Part shown: in pieces, positions 36,547 through 46,220 of the stretch
Numbering within the stretch: position 1 is the first letter of the stretch
Layout: each line of letters opens with the position of its first letter
Assembly (NCBI RefSeq): GCF_020509005.1
Contig: NC_063014.1
Span: forward strand, 1,674,001 to 1,738,000
Origin: Fulvia fulva
Lineage: Eukaryota > Ascomycota > Dothideomycetes > Mycosphaerellales > Mycosphaerellaceae
Reading direction: 5' to 3'
Length of the DNA stretch: 64,000 bases
Program-made: the position numbers and the translations under genes
Notes under the pieces: generated by a model
Databases searched by the model: none
The model's input: the letters and a program-made list of their open reading frames with translations, nothing else
Told to the model about the DNA's origin: nothing

Positions 36547-36743
36547 TCATCAGGGCAGGCCCATGACACTAGCGTACCCCTAACAAGGGAAATTTAAGAC
36601 GACAACGAGGAGGAAAAGACAGGCGGGAAGGAGGAGGGGTTTTCACCAACACGGTTTCCCCTCTATATATACAAAAACAAGATAGCATAGCTGCATAGGC
36701 CAAAGGGCACTACAACAGCTTAATGAAATATCTATCTATCTAT

Positions 36744-36758
36744 CTATAATAGTAGTTA
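36744..36758. repeat. Target-site duplication of LINE copy 2, right
   Basis: CTATAATAGTAGTTA, identical to 33883-33897. Confidence 0.93.
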
Positions 36759-36772
36759 TATAGCTATATCTA

Positions 36773-36841
36773 TAGAAGTGGTATAGTCCTTAGTAAAAGT
36801 GGCCCGTTCGGTAGTATAGCCCGCTCGGTAGTAAAGCACGT
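36773..36841. repeat. Right terminal inverted repeat of pogo-like element
   Basis: 69 bp, inverted partner of 32848-32916, followed by the target dinucleotide TA. Confidence 0.9.
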
Positions 36842-36843
36842 TA

Positions 36844-37344
36844 CTAGATCTCCTTTATTATCTTCCTCTATAGTAGCTCGGAAGGGTGGTCGTATTAGTG
36901 AAACAGTCTCGAACTTCTACGTAGTAACTATAGGCTCTTATCCTTTATTATCAACACTTTAGGCCTAAACTAGCTTGCTATCCTATAGGCAATATTCCTG
37001 ATAGTGCTCCGAGTTAAGTATTATTATACTAGAGGTAAAGTAGATACCTAGTTAGTGTTTGTCGTACTAGGGCCTTCCGAGTACAATATTATATTTAAGA
37101 TAAGTTACCTAGAAAGTTCTTGTCTCTATATAACCGTTACTAAGTATAAGTTCTAGGTTTATACGGTATTCTATCATTTCTTTAGCTATTGATCTATTTA
37201 CTAACCCGAGAGCTAGTAGGTTATTAAGCTTAATTAGAGGTAGGTTATATTTTTACGTATAGAAGAAGTCGATATATTTAGAGTTAGTACTATTATTAAG
37301 GAAAGTAAACATATATTATCTATTAGCTATTCCTAGTATTATAT
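36844..37344 (-). pseudogene. Gypsy F protease-region remnant
   Basis: About 500 bases continuing F upstream of its RT on the minus strand. A segment at 37230-37310 parallels the protease region of A1 at 7250-7330. No catalytic aspartate motif could be read with confidence. It is cut by the A2 LTR. Confidence 0.55.
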
Positions 37345-37526
37345 TATAAGTAGGTATAAGTACGTAGTCGGGCAAGGTATAAGTCGAATAGATGTTCTAT
37401 CTAAGAGAGGCGCGGAGGGCGCGAGAGTTATATACGGGCGCTAAGCCGCTAGTCGGATTAGTTAGCGGGCGCGGGGTCTAGGTACGTACCTACGGGTTTA
37501 AGTAAATATACGCCGGTACGGTAATA
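37345..37526 (-). repeat. 3' LTR of gypsy A2
   Basis: 182 bp, nearly identical to both LTRs of A1. It is preceded by TATAT, the probable target site in gypsy F. Confidence 0.92.
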
Positions 37527-38902
37527 CTAGCCCCCCCTCTTAGAGTACGCTCCAGAGCACCCTCCTCTCCTCTTATATCTATCGTATCTATTACATCTCT
37601 TATTACCTTCGTAAACACCTTATTATCTATTAGACTACGCGTATCGCTCTCTTTCTTATAAGCCCGGAGGCCTAGTCCTACTAGTATTAGAGCTATCGCT
37701 ACTTATACTAGTTAGCGCGCTATACGTATACCTATAGCATTTTTATTCGATATCTAGTCTATAGGTAGTTCAAAACTAGGTAGCTTAGTCGCTCTTAGGT
37801 AGTTATAGTAAAAGTCGGCTACGGAGGCGGCGGCGGTCTCGATAACCTAGTCCGTAGCTTTATAAGATAGCTTATTATATCTAATATAATTTACTAAGTA
37901 TTCCTAATATAGCTACTTACCTCCTACCGGTATTAGTCCTCGCGGCTATCTCTTCTTATAGTCTTAAATTTACTTGACTTCCTATTAATCGGGTTCGGCG
38001 GGATCGGCTTCGTATTATTTATCGTCGACAATTCGGATCGGTAGTAGTACGGGTTATATCTGTCCTATAACCGGCGGATAAACTAGTATAAGAAGGTATA
38101 AGTAGAAGCGATTATCGATATTTAAAGTAGGTAGGAGCTCTACTTTATAAGTATTACCCGGTAGTACCTCCGTAATTACGTACGGTCTAGACTACTTTAC
38201 GTCTATCTTACGAAAAGGTCTCTCTATCGTCTAGTTCTTAGTGCTGACCTATACTTCGTCGCCTTTAGCGTACCGTAGTATAGGTATACGAGTCTAGATT
38301 ACGTACTTAGCTTAGACTACTTATACTAAGACTATCTAATATCGTAAGTATTAGTATATCTCTTATATCTTAGCCGTAAACTTGTCCGCGGACTCGGCGT
38401 CTAGTCGCTATTTATATAGTATTAGTAGTATAGGTAAGTCTAAGTCGAACTTAGAGAATCTTAGATTACGCCTAGTATTAGAATAGAACGGCGAGACGCC
38501 TATTATTACGGACACTATATTGTTTGCTATAAACTTAGCTAATAGAGTCTAATCTAGCTAGTCGTCCTAGGTATAGTTAACAAAGATACGTAGGTATTAC
38601 TCTATTACTTTGTTTATATTCTCCGACTGTCTATCCGTTTCTAGGTAGAACGACGAAGATAGCTTTCGATTAATACTAAGTAGCGCGTATATCCTACGCT
38701 AGAATTCGGAAACCTATTACGTACTACGATCCGAGACAATAGACTTCGGGAGCCTATGTCTACTAAATACGTACTTAAGGAATACTAGTACGTAATGCTC
38801 CACTATTATCGAGGTAATAGGAATGATATGTCGCTCCTTAGTTAGGCGGTATATAACGGTTATAATGTTCTCGTACGTTTATCCGTCGACTACGCTTATT
38901 CC

Positions 38903-38919
38903 CTTCGGTAGTCTAACTA
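38903..38919. repeat. 17-bp target-site duplication of the D+G insertion, left
   Basis: CTTCGGTAGTCTAACTA, repeated at 58824-58840. Its length is typical of LINE target-primed insertion rather than of LTR elements, which give about 5 bases. Confidence 0.9.
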
Positions 38920-39436
38920 AATAAATAAATAAATATATTTATAATACCTATCTAGCTTCTAAAAGGTCTACGAGGCCGGGGGCTATTAAGGAAGAGAGAG
39001 GGGAAAACCGTCGTACGGGGAAAACCCCTCTTTAGGTATAAGTAAGTTCTCTCTATTACTTATTAGTCAATCTGTTATACTAGAAGCGGTAAGTACTAGG
39101 TAGTTAGCCGCTCCGGAGTACTAATCTACCCGGTGCCTAGGAACGAGTGTTAGTAGCTAGCCGACTATTAAGTAGACGATAGGTCGACTATTAGTAGAGG
39201 CGGGTCGCCTATTAAGTAGGAGATAGGTCGACTGTCGAGCGGAAAACGAGCTAGCCGTCGAGTAGACGACGAGTCGACCCTTCCGGGCTCCTATACTCTA
39301 TTAGTACTCCTATCGCTATTCCTCCTATACTCGGGGTCGCTATAGGCTACGGTCTACCCGCCTACGTAGTCGTCGGTACTACCGGAGTTCTACTACGTCT
39401 ATAGGTAGGGCGCCTTCAAAGGCTTCCTAGAGCTCT
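38920..39436 (-). other. 3' end of LINE D with (AAAT)n tail
   Basis: The tail ATAAATAAATAAATA at 38921-38935 borders the target duplication. The 3' sequence follows the same plan as the other LINEs here: a GGGGTTTT block, a GGTTTTCCCC block, then the tail. 39165-39233 holds an imperfect 25-base direct repeat with GTCGAC palindromes. No coding sequence is visible. Confidence 0.75.
39165..39233. repeat. Direct repeat with GTCGAC palindromes in LINE D 3' region
   Basis: Two 25-base units at 39165-39189 and 39209-39233, 44 bases apart, differing at two adjacent positions. Each contains GTCGAC, which recurs at 39273. They might form hairpins in the RNA. Confidence 0.6.
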
Positions 39437-39441
39437 TCCTC

Positions 39442-39636
39442 TAATACGGACAAGGCGTAAGATAGGGCGTAAACGTATTAATACCTTAGAATCGAATAAG
39501 TTCTATAAAGAAGAGAAGATAAGAAAGTCGCGAAGCCGTAATAAAGTAAACGTCGAGGTTAGGGTCTAGGGTCCGGGCGCGCTAGCGCACTAGGTCACGT
39601 GATACTAAGTATAGCCTTACGAGGTGAACCGTAATA
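39442..39636 (-). repeat. 3' LTR of gypsy C1
   Basis: 195 bp from TAATACGGAC to ACCGTAATA, matching 46021-46215 and 22998-23192. Confidence 0.93.
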
Positions 39637-39849
39637 CTACCCCCCCTCTTAAACCGCCGTACGCCCTCGTACGCGGAAACATATCGCCGTAGGGTATATC
39701 CGTAAGGAAGAACCGTACTATTAGGAAGCGCTAGCTTACGTCGGGTTAACCGTAGAGAGACTATATATCTTACTATAGTAAGCCTTAAGTCGAGTCTATA
39801 TTATACCGTAGTATACCTTAGACAAGCTAACTATATATTAAGCCTTAGC

Positions 39850-42800
39850 TTACCTTAAGTTATATCTATATTACGCGGGCGTCGTAGGGTCGACTATCGG
39901 TAACGATACCTAGGTCGTCTAATATCTAACCTTTAGGCTTACGCTATCTAGGTAGTAGACCGGCCGCTAACGGGTTCTTATAATAATAATCTACTATCGC
40001 TTCCTCGGCATTACCTTTCAATTTGCTATAAGGCACTTCTATAATAGTACTACCTTCCTAACGGACGGTATACTTTATATACTTCTTAGCTCTACTAGTC
40101 TATCTACTATCTACAATCGCCTTAACTACGTATTTATCTAGCTCCTCGCTATCGCCTTCGGAGGCCTCGATAAGTAGTTGACCTTAGCTTTAATTAGGGA
40201 ATAGGTCGTTATTTACTAGGCGTAGTACGCTAGTATAGAACCTCGGGTATATACGTATACTTTCCTAAAGGTCGAGCTCGTATACGTCTACGTTGATCTT
40301 ATAGGTAATCGTAAAGGGACCTATATTCTTATAGTCAAGTTTCTTATAGGGCCTTCGAGTACGGATATTTCTAGTATCTAGCTAAACCTTATCGCCGATC
40401 GCGTATCTTAGTATAGGCTTACGCTTATTTACTACGGTATCTACGTACCGGCCTTAGGTATATCTAAGCTATATAATGTAGTATACGTTAACGTTCTCTA
40501 TAAAAGTCGCGAAATCTTCTACGTACTACTTTAATAAGGCCTATACTTTCGGAAGCTTAGTACCGTTACCGCTCGTAGCCTAAGATAATACCTCTATTCG
40601 AGGATTACGGCCTAGCGTTACGAAGAACGGTAATATACCTATAGTAGCGCTCTATTAATTATTTAGGGTAAACTCTACGATAGGTAACTACTAGACCTAA
40701 TCGTCCTACGTATAGTTAACGTACGCGCGTAGGTACTACTCTATAGCTTAGTTCGTACGTTCTAACTACCTATTAGTCTAAGGGCAAAAGGCAGTCGAGA
40801 TCTTTATACGTATAGCTAGACGCGCTATTAGAGCCTTCTAGAATTGGCTTACCTACTAACTACTACGGTCTAATACTACCGTGTCGAACAGGCCCTAATC
40901 CTTAATTACGTACTTTAATACGACGTCGGCCGCTACCTTAGGGGTTAAATCTACTACGGGTATAAGATGCTTCCTCTTAGTAAGTCTATAGGTTAGGGTA
41001 AGGATAGCGTTATACTTTACGCTCTTAGTACTATAACTAGCCGGTAGCTCTACTACGTAATCGAATACTACCTCCTTATAGGTACCTAAGGGCACGGGTA
41101 ACTATCGGAGTATACCTTAGTACGTATTATAAAAAGCCTTAGATCGTGTATATAGGTAATAATTCTTAACGTACTTGGCGACATCTACTACTAGACTAGG
41201 CAAGTAGTACGTACGCGTAAGTAGGTCAACTATCTTCTTACGTCTAGGATGCCTAGCTAATAGAGTATCGTAGTGCCTCGCTATTAGCTCCGGACGAAGC
41301 TTATACGGTACGTATACACGTCCTTAGATCTTAATTAGGTCACTATCTAACTTATAGTCGCTAAGCGAGATATAGCTAGAGCCTTCTAGGTTTCGTAGCA
41401 AAGTACGAACATTATCGTCTAGGGCCTTCTTAACACCGTACGCTAGCTCGTCTTTAGTATAGACTTCCTCGATAAGTTCTTCGATAGAGGCCTCGTTTAC
41501 TTCGAGTACGTAAAGTACTAATTAGTACTAGTCGGCCGTAGTACGCGGAGTAGTTATAGCTAATAGCTTTAAGCGCTTACGTATATTAGGAGGGAGATTA
41601 CGTAGCTTTAATATAGCTTACTACCTATATTTTATATCATCCTTATCGTCTATGTCTTGTCTACGGCGCGTAAGGCTATCGGGCTTTGTCCTAAGCTTAC
41701 TAGGGCGATATTCTATCTAGAAGTCGAACCCGGATAGGAACTCGCTCTAGCGCGCTTGTCGGCGGGTTAGCTACTTAGTCGTTATAAACTACTCTAAGCC
41801 CTTATAGTCGGTAAGAACCTTAATAGGAGCGCTTATTAGCTCCGGCCTCTATTCCTCGAACGCTCTAATAATAGCTATTAGCTCCTTATCGTAAATCTCG
41901 TAATTATATTCTACTAGGTTTATCTTTGTCGAGTAGAATACAAAAGGATACAATTTACTATCCTCTCTAACCTAAGACAATACGCTAGCTATATACCTGT
42001 CTAAGGAATTAGTTTCTACGACGTAGGGCTTAGTAATGTCAAAATGTGCTAATACTAGGCGTTTGTAGAATGCTACCTTTAGGGTCTCGAACGTACTTTA
42101 GTAGTCAAGGCTCTATACGAAGGGTGTACAATTCTTAAGTACGTTACCGCGTATAAGGTCGGTCAAAGGTATAACGATACCGGAAAAGTTATTAACAAAC
42201 CTCCTATAGAAGTTAGCTAGCCTAAGGAAGGATAGTACATCCTTCAAGCTCTATCGAGTAGCCTAATCTATAATAGTCTAGACCTTAGATCTATCTATCT
42301 AAATGCCCTTATTAGTAATAATTAGTCCTAAGAACTTGACGCTCTTCTAGAAGAAGCGGTACTTATAGACGTCTATAGGAAGTCGAGCGTCAATTAGACA
42401 CCTAATTATAGTGCGTACGTGTTTCACGTGTTCCTTAAATGAACTATACGTAAACACGATGTAGTTGTCTAGGTATATAGACACGAAGTCGTCTAGGTGT
42501 CTATATAATGCTTTATTAATATACACCTAGAACGCGCTTAGTACGTTATAGAGACTAAATAGCCCTATAAGCTATTCGTAAATACTATATCGGGTAGTAA
42601 AGGCTGTCTTCTATCCGTAGCCTTTACGGATACGTAGCTCGTGAAATGCTATAATAATGTCTAAGGTAGTAAACTACTATACGCCGCTTATATAAGCTAG
42701 GGTCTTACGGACTTAAGGTATCGGGTACCTATTCTTAACGGTAATAGCGTTAATAGCTCTATAGTCTACGTAGACACGTAGTCCTCTACCTAGCTTCTTA

Positions 42801-43950
42801 ATAATAATAATAGGACTAGCGATCTAGGACGTAGAGCGTCGGATTTTACTAGCGGCTTCTTCCTTATCGACGTAGGCTTTAGTTATATCGAGCTCTAGTT
42901 TCGACATAGAATAAGGACGCTTAAAAGGTAGCTTAGCGCCTTTAACGAATTCAATCGCTAAATCTGATTCGGGGCGATAGGGAGGTAGGCCTTTAGCGAT
43001 AGACGGGTCAAATCCGTACTTTAGGTCCTTTAGCTATTAGGGCAGTAAGAATTCGACTTCTCGTATAGTCGCTTGCTTCTTATTTATGTAGATAGCCTTG
43101 TCTTTAGCTAATATAGTACCTAGCCGTATACTTATGTCGTAAATAAGTTCCTTAGTCGTAGGCTCTAGCTTATTAGGGTTAAGAGTCTCTATTTCCTAAA
43201 TAAGGTAACCTTCGTCTAAGTTTTCTTCGTAGGCTTCGCTAATCGTTATACTAGACACCTAGATATTAGGTTCTAGAGTCTATAAATAAGGGATAGCGTG
43301 CTATATACGAACCTTTATACCGCCGATAGTCGTAGGGCAAGGATCGTAATAATCTATATAGTACTTTTTAGTAAATATAAATATATTAGCTCTCTAGTCT
43401 AGTATAGAGCAGTGCTTCTAGAACTAGGGTATACTAAACACAAAGTCGTAGTCGAGGTTAGTAACGAAGTAACTAACTTCCTCGACATAACCGTTTAGGT
43501 CGACCTTAGTCTTAATATATTCCGTAGCTTAATTAGATACTTTAGGGTTAGCTCCTAGGCCTATCTTCTAAGCCTAAGGCAGTCGTGTTCGTAATAGATG
43601 TTTCTTCGTAAACTTCGTATTACAAAATAGCGACTCGGTACCGGGATCTATTAGAATACGTACTAGCTTACTACCCGCTACGCCTACTACTATAATGTAC
43701 GAGCTTCTTAGCGGAAGGTCTCTCGTCTTTATAGTATATAGTATAACCTCCGGACTAAAGACTACGGGGATATTACTAATTGCTATTTCTTACTATATAG
43801 GGTTCCTCTTTCCTCTATAACGGTAATATAATAAGGGCGTAACCGTAGGAGGTTCTAGTAGTACCGTCTTTAGAGGATTAGTACTAGGCGCGAGTATAGG
43901 CTACTAGTCGGTACGTATACGACTAGAGCCTAGGCTTCCCCCGACTCGGT
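39850..43950 (-). pseudogene. Gypsy C1 pol remnant (protease, RT, RNase H, integrase, chromodomain)
   Basis: On the minus strand reverse transcriptase occupies about 43000-42330. Its YLDD box near 42460-42475 reads YLDN. RNase H is at about 42050-41650, with the E-T-N-S-L-D start near 42010. The integrase zinc finger is near 41290-41130, and the integrase core at 41095-40895 still forms an open stretch of 66 codons with the T-Y-R-L-T-K-R-K-H-L-I-P pattern. A chromodomain-like segment lies near 40130-39990. Stops at former CAG/CAA/TGG codons interrupt the rest. Chromodomain-bearing gypsy elements integrate into heterochromatin, which fits its place here. Confidence 0.84.
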
Positions 43951-43959
43951 AGCCTTAAG

Positions 43960-45950
43960 CTCTACTAGTACGTAGCCGACCTAGATCGATACGTTCTTTG
44001 TAGCGTTATTAGCGTCGCTACTAGTCTTCTTATACTTCTTAAAGGGACACTTAGGCAACTAGGCACTCTTATAGTCTATAGCCTTATATACGTAGTAGAA
44101 TATATCCTCCTTAGCCTTAGCTACTTCTTCCTTAGTAAGATTACGGAAGGTATAACTCTCGTACTTAGCGGCTTTAAGATTATATTCCTTACGAATCTTC
44201 TCGTTATAGTAGAGATACTTAGGCTTACTTTCGTTACTACCGCGACGGCTACTATTGTTACGGCCGCTACCGCCTCCGCCGGAACCCTTAATATTGTCTA
44301 ATTTCAGTTCGATATTACGAAGGTATCGCTAAAGGGCTAGGAGGTTATCAAAGTCGTCGCGATATACTAGTGCCTACTTTAACTTGTCGTTTAGCTTGTC
44401 CTAGATATCGTCGATAAGTTCCTTATCTATCTTCTCTAGGTAGTACCTATACTCTAGGAACTTAGTATAAAATGCGTTAAATATACGATTACCTTAGGTA
44501 TAGTTATTATAAGCCTTCTTATGCTTCTTAAGCTTATAGTGCTCGCCGTAAGAGTCGTTTAGCACTGTTATTAACTTACGCTAACCGGTCACCTTCTTCT
44601 TATATAGCCGTAGGCGGGCGTTAGTATTACCGACGACGAAGTTATTAAATACTACTAAGTATACTATAGATGATCGGCTATATAACTCTTCTATAGTTAT
44701 ATAGTCCTCTACTTTCTCCTTCTACTCTACAAATCCTAGTTCATCCTTATAATTAGGTATATTAGCTAAGAATATAGGAATCTTCCTCGAGTTAATCAAG
44801 TTACGGGTACCGCCGTTACTACGCTAGATAGCGGCGTTAACTAAGACTACCGTAGTGTTATTATTATCGCTAGCTACGGTAGAGGTAGCCTTCTTAGTCT
44901 TCGTTATACCTATCTTAATACTATAGTCCTCGCCGTCGAGTAGCCTCTCGAGGGCGGACTTCTACCTCGTAGGAGGTAGTAGAGGTGTCGGTTCCTTAGG
45001 CTTTAGCTACGCGATATAGTCATCGCGCTCCTTTAGCTAGGCTTATAGATCCGTAATAAACGCGGTAGTACGCTTACCTAAGCTCTACTTAGTAGCTAAC
45101 TTAGTCTAGGTCGCTTCGAGTTCGCTAGCTAGATCTATATTACGACTACGTAAGTTCTTAATTTTAGCGGCCGCCTTCTTACCCAACTTCTTTAGGTAAG
45201 CGATCTTAGCTACTAATTCTATATCGTCCCTAAGCTCGTCGAGTATTACTTAGAGCAATACTAACTTATCCTTATACCGATTGGCCTTAGCCTATAGCTA
45301 GCTCTTCTAAGTAGTTAATACCTCCCGTACCTCCTTAAGACCGAGGTAGCCGAGACGGTGTTCGTCTAGGACATCTAGCTAGGCTTCTAGGTTCTTAGTA
45401 ACCGAGCGAAAAAGCTCCTCGGCTATAGCGATCTAGAACTCGGTAGGGTTATACCGTAGCCTATATTCTACCTCTTCGCCCTTCTAGGTAAAGTTAATTA
45501 GTATCGTATAGCGGTAGCTAAGATGTTCCTCCTTCCGCGTACGTATACCCTATTATAAGGTCTTATCCTCTCTACCTATACGGAGTCGAGTTTCCTTCTT
45601 AGACTAACGTCGGTTATACTTATTACGTAGTAGCTCTTAGTACTTTTAGCGCTAACGTTCTTCCTCTTACTAACGAGCCTACTTAGTATCTCTGCGACCC
45701 TAAGTCTCGTTCTATATCTCTTACGCTATATTACGTAGTCGTTCTATACCTACGGTATCGTCAAAATCCGGATCCTACTACGACTCGTCTTCTACCTCTT
45801 ACTATACTACGCTAAGTATACCGTTCCGCTTTTATCGGGCTTCTCGGAGGAACGCCTTCGTAAGAGGCTTTAGGTTAAGTCTTAGGATAAAGGATGATTT
45901 GTCTAGTCCGATAGTCGTATTAGTACCTACGGCTATTTAAGTCTCGGTCG
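43960..45950 (-). pseudogene. Gypsy C1 gag remnant
   Basis: It lies between the 5' LTR and protease on the minus strand. A Gly/Asn/Ser/Arg-rich stretch near 44230-44280 and a capsid-like stretch near 44300-44660 are legible. A long charged coiled-coil-like region follows at 45000-45500. RIP stops are frequent. No zinc knuckle is certain. Confidence 0.65.
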
Positions 45951-46020
45951 TACGCGGTCGTAGTAGCGATACGTAGTCTATAATCGTACGGCTCGGCGAT
46001 CTAAGGGCGGTAGAACTTAA

Positions 46021-46215
46021 TAATACGGACAAGGCGTAAGATAGGGCGTAAACGTATTAATATCTTAGAATCGAATAAGTTCTTCGAAGAAGAGAAGATA
46101 AGAAAGTCGTAAAGCCGCGATAAAGTAAACGTCGAGGTTAGGGTCTAGGGTCCGGGCGCGCTAGCGCACTAGGTCACGTAATACTAAGTGTAGCCTTACG
46201 AGGTAAACCGTAATA
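46021..46215 (-). repeat. 5' LTR of gypsy C1
   Basis: 195 bp, partner of 39442-39636, followed by TCCTC at 46216-46220. Confidence 0.93.
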
Positions 46216-46220
46216 TCCTC

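Larger units (their letters stand above)
33898..36743 (+). mobile_element. LINE copy 2, young, not RIP-mutated
   Basis: It is bounded by a 15-bp target duplication (33883-33897 and 36744-36758) and ends in ATCT repeats (36729-36743). Its 5' region, 33898 to about 34970, is shared with copies 1 and 3, and copy 3 starts with the same GGTCGACGACGAG. The body starts abruptly at reverse-transcriptase motif A (about 34976). CpA and TpG are normal here, in sharp contrast to both flanks, so the element arrived after RIP of its surroundings or escaped RIP. It lies inside the pogo-like element. Confidence 0.95.
32848..36841 (-). mobile_element. pogo/Fot1-like (Tc1-mariner) transposon, internally deleted, interrupted by LINE copy 2
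   Basis: The 69-bp terminal inverted repeats are 32848-32916 and 36773-36841, both with outer end ACGT, flanked by the TA target dinucleotide at 32846-32847 and 36842-36843. Each repeat contains the motif TACCGAGCGGGCTA twice. Inside, on the minus strand, lies a pogo-family transposase remnant (32950-33840). Without LINE copy 2 the element is only about 1.15 kb, far shorter than a full Fot1-type element of about 1.9 kb, so it is a deletion derivative. It was inserted in gypsy F. Confidence 0.88.
29163..37344 (-). mobile_element. Gypsy F, minus strand, split by a pogo-like element
   Basis: The two pieces are about 29163-32847 and 36844-37344. The left piece starts with probable LTR/3' sequence (29163-29700, boundary uncertain), then carries integrase, RNase H and reverse transcriptase on the minus strand. 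The right piece continues upstream with protease-like sequence near 37230-37310, similar to A1 at 7250-7330, and is cut by the LTR of A2 at 37345. The pogo-like transposon at 32848-36841 interrupts it with a TA duplication. The 5' end, gag and second LTR are missing. Confidence 0.78.
39442..46215 (-). mobile_element. Gypsy chromovirus C1, complete, RIP-decayed, inserted in LINE D
   Basis: 195-bp LTRs (39442-39636 and 46021-46215) flank the element, with the 5-base duplication TCCTC at 39437-39441 and 46216-46220. A C-rich tract at 39637-39652 is the minus-strand polypurine tract. The coding order on the minus strand is gag, protease, RT, RNase H, integrase, chromodomain. The LTR also occurs in fragment C2 at 22998-23192. 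Confidence 0.94.
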
